NCBI GenBank assembly: GCA_017513365.1
Contig: JAFXFY010000141.1
Span: 1 to 27,876 of the forward strand
Source of the DNA: Alphaproteobacteria bacterium
GTDB lineage: Bacteria; Pseudomonadota; Alphaproteobacteria; CAAHEQ01; UBA3637
Direction of reading: 5' to 3'
Length of the DNA stretch: 27,876 nt
Positions 1 to 5,381 of this stretch are shown here, in pieces (the stretch's first letter is position 1; each line of letters begins with the position of its first letter). The notes beneath the pieces were generated by a model, which saw only the letters and a program-made list of their open reading frames with translations, was not told the DNA's origin and searched no databases. Position numbers and translations under genes: made by a program.

Positions 1-145
1 TCGGTTGAACCGGTTGAGAAACAGCCGTGCTTGGAGCCGGTTGAGCTGTCGGTATCGGTTGTGGTTCGGCCTTTGGTGTTGTTTCCAAAGAAACACTACC
101 GGTTTGTTGATCATTTAAATTTTGAGGCTTTTTAGAAAAAAACAT
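1..145 (-). CDS. N-terminal part of a Pro/Gln-rich protein (partial)
   Basis: This is the 5' end of a minus-strand gene that runs off the left edge; 48 codons are visible. The start ATG at 145-143 has a GAAAGGA ribosome binding site about 6 nt upstream and a good promoter further up. The protein begins MFFSKKPQN and then becomes a low-complexity, Pro-, Gln-, Thr- and Ala-rich stretch without a signal peptide or membrane segment. A short basic start followed by a disordered Pro-rich tail occurs in bactofilins and in some cell-envelope scaffolds, but the folded domain is outside the window, so the family is not identified. It is divergent from the pilin gene at 424 and shares the palindrome-containing intergenic region with it. 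Confidence 0.6.
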   Translation of the reverse strand, partial: MFFSKKPQNLNDQQTGSVSLETTPKAEPQPIPTAQPAPSTAVSQPVQP

Positions 146-173
146 AGGTATCCTTTCTGCTAAATTTTTATTC

Positions 174-202
174 ATTGTGCCATATTTTAAAACGGATTGC
201 AA
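174..202 (-). promoter_or_regulatory. Sigma-70-type promoter for the partial minus-strand gene
   Basis: On the minus strand TTGCAA (202-197), a 17-nt spacer and CACAAT (179-174) precede the gene starting at 145. The predicted transcription start is near 167, giving a leader of about 22 nt that includes the GAAAGGA ribosome binding site. The 44-bp palindrome at 207-250 begins 4 nt beyond the -35 element. Confidence 0.6.
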
Positions 203-206
203 GGAT

Positions 207-250
207 ATTTTATCACCCAAAAAAACGGTCGTTTTTGTGGGTGATAAAAT
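207..250. repeat. 44-bp near-perfect palindrome (copy 1)
   Basis: Two 22-nt half-sites are symmetric about 228/229. The outer 13 bp (ATTTTATCACCCA at 207-219, TGGGTGATAAAAT at 238-250) match perfectly, and the inner AAAAACG/CGTTTTT also match; only the 220/237 pair and the central GT break the symmetry. It lies just upstream of the -35 of the minus-strand gene. It could be an operator for a dimeric regulator, a recombinase crossover site, or simply a hairpin. Confidence 0.8.
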
Positions 251-268
251 CCACTAAAAATCAAAAGG

Positions 269-297
269 TTGTAAATTTTTAAACTTTTTCAGACAAT
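269..297 (+). promoter_or_regulatory. Possible promoter for the pilin at 424, with an overlapping reverse promoter
   Basis: TTGTAA (269-274), 17 nt, GACAAT (292-297) reads toward the pilin gene. On the minus strand the same DNA reads TTGTCT (296-291), 17 nt, TACAAC (273-268). Both are weak matches in very AT-rich DNA. The segment sits between the two inverted palindromes. Confidence 0.3.
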
Positions 298-368
298 TTC
301 TTGATTTATTATTAAAAAATTAACTTTTTTATGGCATTTTTTTATTATTAAAACACAAAAACATCGTC

Positions 369-399
369 TATCACAAAAACGACCGTTTTTTGGGTGATA
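369..399. repeat. Palindrome copy 2, in inverted orientation to copy 1
   Basis: TATCAC, then AAAAACGACCGTTTTTT, then GGGTGATA. This matches the reverse complement of copy 1 with about 4 nt missing from one arm, and the asymmetric centre reads AC instead of GT. So copies 1 and 2 are inverted repeats of each other with about 118 bp between them. Copy 2 ends 24 nt before the pilin start codon and may sit in its 5' leader. Confidence 0.7.
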
Positions 400-423
400 A
401 ATTAATAAAAAAAAGGAGAAAAT

Positions 424-1608
424 ATGCAATTAAAATTTGAAACTGGCCGTTCTATGGTTGAAATCATTGGTGTTTTAGCGGTTGCTGGCGTATTAAGCAT
501 TGGTGGTATTATGGGGTATTCCTATGGTATGAATAAATATCATGCCAATGAAGCCATTTATGATGTAAATATGCGTATGATTGATGTGGCCACTCATGTG
601 ATGCGAGGTGTACAAATTGACCAATTAGATTCGTCTTGGGGCGAGGCAAAAAGTGGATATGATATTGAATTATTCCACGATTCCGATTCCGAACCATCTA
701 TTATTGTTAAACAAGTACCGACAGGTGTTTGTAAAGAAATTTTAAAGTCTACACCGGATATACAAGATATTTTTGTTGGTTCCGAAAATGCAGACGGAAT
801 GGATGGCAGTTGGTATTTAGGCGACAATGAACACATTTGTGATGGCTCAGATAAAGATATGTTATTTGCTTTATCTCCGGAAATTTTAGCCGGATTTAAT
901 CCGGACGATGAAGCGTATGTTGAACCCGAAGGAACGGCAACAATACCTCCTCAATTAGAATGCTATTCTAATGCCGATTGCCGACCGGATAAACCGATTT
1001 GTGATAATGGTACGTGTGTAGAATGTACCAAAGACAGTCATTGTCCCAGTGACGAACCAAATTGTAATCCAAATACTAAATTGTGTACGGCTTGTTATGG
1101 TGAACCCAATGGGGCTCCTTGTGTGTTAGCCGGCAAAGATTACGAAGGTATGTGTTATGGAGATTCAAATTATGCATGTCTTAATTGGTGTGGTGAAACA
1201 CCATTGGTTGGCAGTTGTTCGTATATGAACAATTACTGTAAAAATCAAGGCGGTCGAGCCACAATTTATCAGTTAATGTTGATTTCGGATAATCCGCTCT
1301 ATTGTCAAACGCAAAAAGCGGCTGGGAATGAAGTTGTAGCTAAGTATGGTAGTAGTGTCGTATATACCTATACTGGAAAATGTCCGGATACCGAACGATA
1401 TAAAGGATTATGGAGTAAATTGAGAAATGGGTGTCCAGATAGAACCGGGAGATATATCAGTAATGTTGACAGGGTTGAAGTCAATAGAAGTGGATCATTA
1501 ACGGGATCTGAATGCGGTTCTGGAAACTGGTGGAGTTCTGGCGCTTGTTATGATGATGTTCAAGCCATCATTGATGCCTATGATGCAGCGAATCCAATAA
1601 CGGAGTAA
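424..1608 (+). CDS. Type IV pilin-like protein with Cys-rich C-terminal region
   Basis: A 394-residue protein with a prepilin-type N-terminus: a short leader ending in Gly8, then RSMVE with Glu at +5, followed by a hydrophobic helix to about residue 36 and the motif GYSYGMNKYHANEA. By family knowledge a prepilin peptidase would cut after Gly8 and the helix would anchor or polymerise the subunit. Residues 40-160 resemble the body of the pilin at 13530-14480 (both have GVP-x-x-VC and a C-x(n)-DM-x-F motif). Residues 180-272 hold 15 cysteines, including two C-x5-C/C-x6-C style units (for example PICDNGTCVEC), suggesting disulfide-bonded extracellular modules that could be oxidised by the DsbA-like protein at 6075. 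The start has AAGGAG 8 nt upstream. Major pilin, minor pilin or tip adhesin cannot be told apart; the size favours a minor or adhesive subunit. Confidence 0.8.
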   Translation: MQLKFETGRSMVEIIGVLAVAGVLSIGGIMGYSYGMNKYHANEAIYDVNMRMIDVATHVMRGVQIDQLDSSWGEAKSGYDIELFHDSDSEPSIIVKQVPTGVCKEILKSTPDIQDIFVGSENADGMDGSWYLGDNEHICDGSDKDMLFALSPEILAGFNPDDEAYVEPEGTATIPPQLECYSNADCRPDKPICDNGTCVECTKDSHCPSDEPNCNPNTKLCTACYGEPNGAPCVLAGKDYEGMCYGDSNYACLNWCGETPLVGSCSYMNNYCKNQGGRATIYQLMLISDNPLYCQTQKAAGNEVVAKYGSSVVYTYTGKCPDTERYKGLWSKLRNGCPDRTGRYISNVDRVEVNRSGSLTGSECGSGNWWSSGACYDDVQAIIDAYDAANPITE

Positions 1609-1623
1609 AGAGCCTTGACACAC

Positions 1624-1655
1624 AAAAACCCAGAGCTAAAAACTCTGGGTTTTTT
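1624..1655. terminator. Intrinsic terminator, probably bidirectional
   Basis: A 12-bp stem (AAAAACCCAGAG, 1624-1635, with CTCTGGGTTTTT, 1643-1654) and a 7-nt loop, with a T run on the plus strand and an A run at the other foot. It ends the pilin transcript and can also serve the converging lipoprotein gene. Confidence 0.9.
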
Positions 1656-1683
1656 CAGGAGGTTTCACTGAACAAAAAAAAGA

Positions 1684-2055
1684 TTAGTAGCCACAACGAC
1701 CTGTTGTTGCCCAATCTTCAACATCACCACCGTCTAACACAAAAACTGTTTGACAAGTGGCGGAACCGGTTGTAGAAACTGTCGTTTTGTTGCAAGCAGA
1801 AGTCGGGGCGACATAACCACAGTCAGACACTGTATAAATGCCATGTCCCATACCTAACCAACGAGTGGACACGTTTGTTTGAGACAAATCGTAAACCATA
1901 TATTTTTTGTCATGGGATTTATAAGCTCTGACTGGCAAACCCAAACGGGCGATAACTTCATCTTCACTACGTCCAATCCATGGATCCAAGTTTGTAGAAG
2001 TGGAACAAGCACCAAGCATAGCTAAAGCGGCAACTGTTAAAACGATTTTTTTCAT
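1684..2055 (-). CDS. SmpA/OmlA (BamE)-like outer-membrane lipoprotein
   Basis: A 123-residue precursor. The start at 2055 is chosen over an upstream in-frame ATG because it has AAAAGGAGA 5 nt upstream and begins a proper signal sequence, MKKIVLTVAALAMLGAC, with Cys17 as the lipidation site. The mature part has the pattern W-x-G-x(2)-E-x-E-V-I-x-R-L-G-x-P-V, then a tyrosine-containing strand (YMVYDL), two cysteines in CGYVAPTSAC, and a C-terminal CQTVFVLDGG-x-V-x-D-W stretch. This follows the SmpA/OmlA fold, which includes BamE of the beta-barrel assembly machine, but it is not a clear BamE orthologue; many small lipoproteins of unknown role share the fold. It has its own promoter with a CtrA-like box at the start site. 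Confidence 0.7.
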   Translation of the reverse strand: MKKIVLTVAALAMLGACSTSTNLDPWIGRSEDEVIARLGLPVRAYKSHDKKYMVYDLSQTNVSTRWLGMGHGIYTVSDCGYVAPTSACNKTTVSTTGSATCQTVFVLDGGDVEDWATTGRCGY

Positions 2056-2075
2056 AGTATCTCCTTTTATAAAAG

Positions 2076-2090
2076 TTAACAGATGGTTAA
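2076..2090. promoter_or_regulatory. CtrA-type binding box
   Basis: The minus strand reads TTAACCATCTGTTAA, an exact TTAA-N7-TTAA that also contains the preferred TTAACCAT half-site. It lies directly downstream of the -10 of the lipoprotein promoter and covers the predicted start site (about 2084), a position expected for repression. CtrA itself is not in the window. Confidence 0.6.
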
Positions 2091-2119
2091 TTTGTATCAT
2101 CATTTTAACCGAAAGTCAA
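2091..2119 (-). promoter_or_regulatory. Promoter of the BamE-like lipoprotein gene
   Basis: Minus-strand TTGACT (2119-2114), 17 nt, TACAAA (2096-2091). The predicted start near 2084 gives a leader of about 29 nt with the GGAG ribosome binding site. Confidence 0.65.
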
Positions 2120-2162
2120 TATTTTTTTTCAACTTTTTTATTTGTTGGACTGAAAAATGGTG

Positions 2163-2190
2163 AAAAAATGTTGCAAAATATATGCAACAT
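2163..2190 (-). terminator. Intrinsic terminator of ccrM
   Basis: An 8-bp stem, ATGTTGCA/TGCAACAT (2168-2175 and 2183-2190), with a 7-nt loop is followed on the minus strand by TTTTTT. It starts 23 nt after the ccrM stop codon. Confidence 0.75.
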
Positions 2191-2213
2191 ATTGAAAAAA
2201 TACGATATTAATT

Positions 2214-3290
2214 TTAACAGAAAATTTCTGATTTTAATTGTTGACGCAAGGTATCTAACGGTAATAAGTCATCATTTTTCTTACGTTCAAAGTGCCAAAA
2301 AGTCCATCCGTTGCAACTGGCAAGTCCGGCTACTTTTGCCCCCATTTGGTGAATAGAACCATGATCAGAGCCTAAATAAATAGACCCATCGGCTTTTACA
2401 GTTGCACAATACCGGCGTTTAATATCAAATAATTTGGTTCCTGGTTTGATTAAGCCATGCTCAATAACTGACCCAAAAGGAATACGAGGCTCGGCTTTTT
2501 TATTAACTGGCTCCAATGCTGTATCATCGGCAATTTGAGTAATGGCATCAAGGCGTTTTTGGGCATATTTAATATAATTTTCATCACGTTCAATACCAAT
2601 GTAATGACGCCCTAATTTTTTGGCAACGGCTCCGGTTGTTCCCGTTCCGAAAAACGGATCTAAAATGACATCACCTGGATTAGTGCTGGCTAAAATAATA
2701 CGATACAACAATGCTTCCGGTTTTTGAGTGGTATGAACTTTTTTTCCCGCTTCATCTTTCAATCGTTCTGATCCCAAGCAAATCGGTACATGCCAATCTG
2801 ACCGCATTTGCAATCCGTCATTAAAATTTTTCATGCTGTCATAATTGAATGTATATTTTGATTTTTCTGACTTAGCACACCAAATCAGTGTTTCATGCGC
2901 ATTTGTAAAACGAGTGCCTCTGAAATTCGGCATAGGATTGGTTTTGACCCAAACGATATCATTTAAAATCCAAAATCCTAAATCTTGAATTTTGGCGCCG
3001 ACTCTGAAAATATTATGATATGAGCCAATCACCCACATTGTGCCATTTTCTTTGAGGATTCGGCGAGCTTGGTTCATCCATTCAATCGTAAAATCATCAT
3101 AGGCTGCAAAATCCGAAAATTTATCCCATGCATCATTAACGGCATCAACTTTTGTATTATCCGGACGATGTAAATCTCCGCCCAGTTGCATATTATAGGG
3201 CGGATCGGCGAAAATGACATCAATACTGTTATCGGGCAATTTTTTCATTTGCTCAATGCTATCGCCATGCATAATAAAGTTTGTTTTCAT
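2214..3290 (-). CDS. ccrM: CcrM-type DNA adenine-N6 methyltransferase
   Basis: A 358-residue beta-class DNA methyltransferase. The catalytic motif IV DPPYN (residues 29-33) comes before the SAM-binding motif DPFFGTGTTG (211-220), which defines the beta order. The region after about residue 262 (FGSVIEHGLIKPGTKLFDI, then a GS-rich strand and NGWTFWHFE) is the C-terminal DNA-contacting domain typical of the CcrM group, which methylates GANTC and in Caulobacter acts once per cell cycle. GANTC specificity is inferred from family membership. An AAGGAG site lies 7 nt before the start. The length equals that of Caulobacter CcrM. There is no partner endonuclease, which fits an orphan regulatory enzyme. 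A near-consensus CtrA box lies upstream, as at the Caulobacter gene. Confidence 0.92.
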   Translation of the reverse strand: MKTNFIMHGDSIEQMKKLPDNSIDVIFADPPYNMQLGGDLHRPDNTKVDAVNDAWDKFSDFAAYDDFTIEWMNQARRILKENGTMWVIGSYHNIFRVGAKIQDLGFWILNDIVWVKTNPMPNFRGTRFTNAHETLIWCAKSEKSKYTFNYDSMKNFNDGLQMRSDWHVPICLGSERLKDEAGKKVHTTQKPEALLYRIILASTNPGDVILDPFFGTGTTGAVAKKLGRHYIGIERDENYIKYAQKRLDAITQIADDTALEPVNKKAEPRIPFGSVIEHGLIKPGTKLFDIKRRYCATVKADGSIYLGSDHGSIHQMGAKVAGLASCNGWTFWHFERKKNDDLLPLDTLRQQLKSEIFC

Positions 3291-3308
3291 TTTGCCACTC
3301 CTTGACTG

Positions 3309-3338
3309 TTAAAGTCACTTTAGCAAACAAATAGTCAA
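3309..3338 (-). promoter_or_regulatory. Possible CtrA-linked promoter of ccrM
   Basis: On the minus strand TTGACT (3338-3333) is followed after 17 nt by a poor -10 (ACTTTA). A CTAA-N7-TTAA sequence (3323-3309) overlaps the -10. A weak -10 plus an activator box would fit CtrA-dependent control of ccrM, but each element is short and could be chance. Confidence 0.3.
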
Positions 3339-3372
3339 AATTAAGTTAACAAAATGATATTTTATGCACTTT

Positions 3373-3855
3373 TTAATCTATGATTTCATTTTTATACAGG
3401 CCATAAAACATATTTTTGGCCATCCACCCTTTGGCGGGTCCAAAATCTAACAGACAATAATCCGAACTTTTTGGACATTTTAAAATCCGACCGATTGTCC
3501 CTTTTTGAGCAATTGCCACGGTCTTACCATCTACCCGAGGTGCATTAGACAGAGGACCTTCCTCTAATACCAAAGCATGACGAACGCCGGAAATTTGAGT
3601 GCGATGAACCCAACCGGTTGTGCCGTCTATTTCACGAATTTGTCGCCACAATTCGTATTCATCAATGACTTCAACGGGGTATCCTTTTTCTTGATAAACC
3701 CACATAATCGGATATCGGTTGCCGGGGCCAGTGCGTAAATTGACTTGATTATGACGCAATGATACAAAACGAGGAACGGGAACACTTTCCACCGCCCATG
3801 CCGAAACGGCAAAATAAAATAATCCAAGTAAAGTACATACGATATACTTTATCAC
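3373..3855 (-). CDS. Exported bacterial SH3-domain protein
   Basis: A 160-residue protein with an N-terminal signal peptide (MIKYIVCTLLGLFYFAVSAWA, likely cut near residue 21). Residues about 34-92 form an SH3b unit (VNLRTGPGNRYPI, W-x-x-I-x-x-x-D-G-x-x-GWVH). Residues about 95-150 look like a second, shorter SH3-like unit ending in GWMAKNMFYGLY. This is the common two-SH3 exported protein of Alphaproteobacteria (COG3807-type); such domains bind peptidoglycan or other envelope ligands. Its ATG overlaps the stop of the dUTPase-like gene (ATGA), implying translational coupling. No catalytic domain is attached. Confidence 0.8.
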   Translation of the reverse strand: MIKYIVCTLLGLFYFAVSAWAVESVPVPRFVSLRHNQVNLRTGPGNRYPIMWVYQEKGYPVEVIDEYELWRQIREIDGTTGWVHRTQISGVRHALVLEEGPLSNAPRVDGKTVAIAQKGTIGRILKCPKSSDYCLLDFGPAKGWMAKNMFYGLYKNEIID

Positions 3856-4382
3856 TTGGCGGTCCTTTCTCGAATAGATACTTTGACCCGTTTTGGATTA
3901 TCTTGTTGAACGTTTGCTTGAGACTCTTCTTCAATGTGTTCTACATGCACTTCGGTTAAATTTTTTGGGCGTGTATTTAAATCGGTTTCAATTTCTTGCC
4001 ATGCTGTTTGAACAACCGGTACCAACAGCATTTGAGCAATTTGCATTCCACGGCGTAAAATGAAAGGTTCCCCGCTTTCGTTTCTAAGCAACACAAATAA
4101 AGGTTCTCTATCGGCCGGATGAATAATACTGGGCGCATCTACAACGATAATGCCGTTTTTTAAAGCCATATCCCGATTACTGACGATTTGTCCGCATAAT
4201 CCATCGGGTAGGGCAACGGCAAATCCGGTTGGAACACGAACTCGCTCACGTGGGCCGATTTTGACTGGCGCAGAAACAGCAGCCATTAGATTAAGACCAA
4301 CATGGTGTTTAGAAGTGTATGCCGGTAATGGAAAATCCATCCCGTCTGCCGTTCTGACAATATGAATTTTTGGTGTCATCAT
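3852..4382 (-). CDS. dUTPase-fold protein lacking the catalytic motifs
   Basis: A 176-residue protein clearly related to trimeric dUTPase: FPLPAYTSKHHVGLNL (17-32) aligns with FPLPTYATSGSAGLDL of E. coli Dut, VPTGFAVALP with VPTGLAIHI, and GMQIAQMLLVPVVQ (112-125) with GERIAQMIFVPVVQ. The active-site motifs are altered: Asp of AGLDL is Asn (N31), the PRSG motif reads SNRD (68-71), the IDSDY motif with the catalytic Asp reads IHPAD (87-91), and the Gly-rich fifth motif is missing. The C-terminus is instead a charged tail (residues 135-176). It is probably not an active dUTPase; a structural or regulatory role, or a different ligand, is inferred. The start is the first of two ATGs; AGAGGG lies about 12 nt upstream. 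It is the first gene of a two-gene unit with the SH3 protein. Confidence 0.75.
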   Translation of the reverse strand: MMTPKIHIVRTADGMDFPLPAYTSKHHVGLNLMAAVSAPVKIGPRERVRVPTGFAVALPDGLCGQIVSNRDMALKNGIIVVDAPSIIHPADREPLFVLLRNESGEPFILRRGMQIAQMLLVPVVQTAWQEIETDLNTRPKNLTEVHVEHIEEESQANVQQDNPKRVKVSIRERTAK

Positions 4383-4408
4383 GACTGATTTATGCCCTCT
4401 TTTACGTC

Positions 4409-4437
4409 ATAGTGGCAAAAAATATGATAAAAGTCAA
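4409..4437 (-). promoter_or_regulatory. Promoter of the dUTPase-like/SH3 unit
   Basis: Minus-strand TTGACT (4437-4432), 17 nt, CACTAT (4414-4409); the predicted start is near 4402, about 20 nt before the ATG. It is divergent from the promoter at 4451. Confidence 0.55.
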
Positions 4438-4450
4438 GGGGATTTTTTGT

Positions 4451-4479
4451 TTGACAATACCTCTTATTCATCTTATGTT
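4451..4479 (+). promoter_or_regulatory. Strong promoter predicting a leaderless mRNA
   Basis: TTGACA (4451-4456), exactly 17 nt, TATGTT (4474-4479). The start point expected 7 nt after the -10 falls on 4486, the A of the ATG of the next gene. No Shine-Dalgarno sequence is present between the -10 and the ATG. Confidence 0.7.
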
Positions 4480-4485
4480 AGAAAT

Positions 4486-5043
4486 ATGAAAATAATATAT
4501 ACTTTGATGATAGGAATAGGTCTTATAATGCCGGCATTTTCCGGTTGTGCCGATACTCAGACATTTTTTTTAGCCCCTCAAAAACAAGCCATAGAAACAA
4601 AACAAAGTATTTCCTTTATGGGGGATACATATACGTTTGAGTATGGTGATGAAATTCAAAACGAATATTTTACAAATGGTGAAACGATAGATGGTTTCAG
4701 CTCGTTAATTGCCGTTCATATTTTTAAAAATCATACAGACCCATTGTTTGTTGCTCAAGGATTTTATGATAAATTGTTGGCAGATAATCAAGCTGCTCGT
4801 TTAGCTATTCACCGTTTTTCAAAAGAACCAACATTAATATTTATATTAACATCCGCCCAAGGATTTGAATTGAATTTGTGGCGTTTTTATCGCAATCCGA
4901 ACCGCGATGAAGTTATCGGTATGCAATATTTAAAAACATTTAAAACGCCACAGACCCAAGCCGAAAAAGACAGATTAAAAAGCCTCATTCAGATAATATC
5001 CGAACAATTCGCCATTTTACCTAAAATGCCCTTTATTCGTTAA
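4486..5043 (+). CDS. Putative exported lipoprotein of unknown function
   Basis: A 185-residue protein that I do not recognise. An in-frame ATG exists upstream at 4381, but it would overlap the divergent gene and put the promoter inside the coding region; the ATG at 4486 starts a signal sequence, MKIIYTLMIGIGLIMPAFSG, followed by Cys21, so it is preferred. The -3 residue of the lipobox is Phe, so lipidation is plausible rather than certain. The mature region is mixed alpha/beta with no recognisable catalytic motif: FMGDTYTFEYGDE, then HIFKNHTDP, LIFILTSAQGFELNLWRFYRNP, and a C-terminal helix. The layout suggests a soluble periplasmic or outer-membrane-tethered domain. The absence of a ribosome binding site and the promoter position predict leaderless translation. 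Confidence 0.65.
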   Translation: MKIIYTLMIGIGLIMPAFSGCADTQTFFLAPQKQAIETKQSISFMGDTYTFEYGDEIQNEYFTNGETIDGFSSLIAVHIFKNHTDPLFVAQGFYDKLLADNQAARLAIHRFSKEPTLIFILTSAQGFELNLWRFYRNPNRDEVIGMQYLKTFKTPQTQAEKDRLKSLIQIISEQFAILPKMPFIR

Positions 5044-5066
5044 GATACAGGAAAAATGGCTTTTTT
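5011..5066 (+). terminator. Possible terminator using the end of the coding region
   Basis: GCCATTTT (5011-5018), inside the last codons, pairs with AAAATGGC (5053-5060), followed by TTTTTT. The loop of 34 nt is long, so this is a moderate candidate. Confidence 0.4.
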
Positions 5067-5072
5067 GTTTTA

Positions 5073-5087
5073 TTAACCATTCGTTAG
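5073..5087. promoter_or_regulatory. CtrA-like box upstream of the small-pilin leader
   Basis: TTAACCATTCGTTAG is TTAA-N7-TTAG and contains the exact TTAACCAT half-site. It ends 11 nt before the -35 at 5099, so its centre is near -53 relative to the predicted start, a position compatible with activation. In Caulobacter the pilin gene pilA is a CtrA target. Confidence 0.5.
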
Positions 5088-5098
5088 TAAAAAAGTTC

Positions 5099-5126
5099 TT
5101 GCAATTTACAAAAAAGTGTGTAAGAG
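5099..5126 (+). promoter_or_regulatory. Promoter of the structured leader and small pilin
   Basis: TTGCAA (5099-5104), 16 nt, TAAGAG (5121-5126), predicted start near 5133. The layout resembles the rpmF promoter at 23464 (TTGCAT, then GTG before TATAAG). Confidence 0.5.
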
Positions 5127-5132
5127 TACTTT

Positions 5133-5345
5133 TTGAAAGTGGCAATGGTGCCATTTTCTGGGCGTCGAAACCCATTTAAAAAGCAGTCGTGTGCACACGA
5201 CTTAAAACAAAAAGCGCTGACTGAAGTCCTGCGGATAACGCATATGAAGGGGCGGATGTCGGTGAATAAGACCTCGGTGTCAAATAAGCCGAGCCATCTG
5301 CTTTTTATGGTTTTCGAACATCCGCCCACCAATGTGGGTTTTTTT
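5133..5345 (+). ncRNA. Structured leader RNA with competing helices before a pilin gene
   Basis: About 210 nt dense in secondary structure. Seen directly: a 9-bp hairpin AAAGTGGCA/TGCCATTTT (5136-5157, one G-U pair); an 18-nt perfect palindrome (5185-5202); hairpins GACTGAAGTC and TGCGGATAACGCA; TAAAAAGCAG (5177-5186) complementary to CTGCTTTTTA (5298-5307); CTCGG/CCGAG (5273-5277, 5289-5293). GGGCGGATGT (5250-5259) can pair either with ACATCCGCCC (5318-5327, 10 bp) or through GCGGATG with CATCTGC (5295-5301). The first option uses the CCC that forms the 5' arm of the terminator at 5325. This is the arrangement of an attenuator or riboswitch, but a stand-alone small RNA is also possible. I do not recognise a known family; no protein-like reading frame explains it. 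Confidence 0.6.
5325..5345 (+). terminator. Intrinsic terminator between leader RNA and pilin
   Basis: CCCAC (5325-5329), loop CAAT, GTGGG (5334-5338), then seven T. It lies 36 nt before the pilin ATG, so read-through is needed for the pilin unless there is an unseen promoter. Confidence 0.8.
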
Positions 5346-5381
5346 AATATGTTATAACAAATAAAGAAAGGATGTTTAAAC

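Noticed and set aside
2000..2356. Plus-strand frame of 118 codons opposite the lipoprotein and ccrM ends
   Set aside because: It is antisense to two supported genes and crosses their promoter and terminator.
4381..4485. Upstream start of the putative lipoprotein at 4381
   Set aside because: It would overlap the divergent start, contain the promoter, and bury the signal sequence 35 residues inside.
5133..5345. 6S RNA, tmRNA, RNase P RNA or a named riboswitch
   Set aside because: The expected conserved cores (for example the 6S long stem with central bubble, the tmRNA acceptor, or RNase P motifs) are not visible.
5133..5357. Open reading frame of 74 codons within the structured RNA
   Set aside because: No ribosome binding site for its start, composition is dominated by the hairpins, and the terminator lies inside its end.
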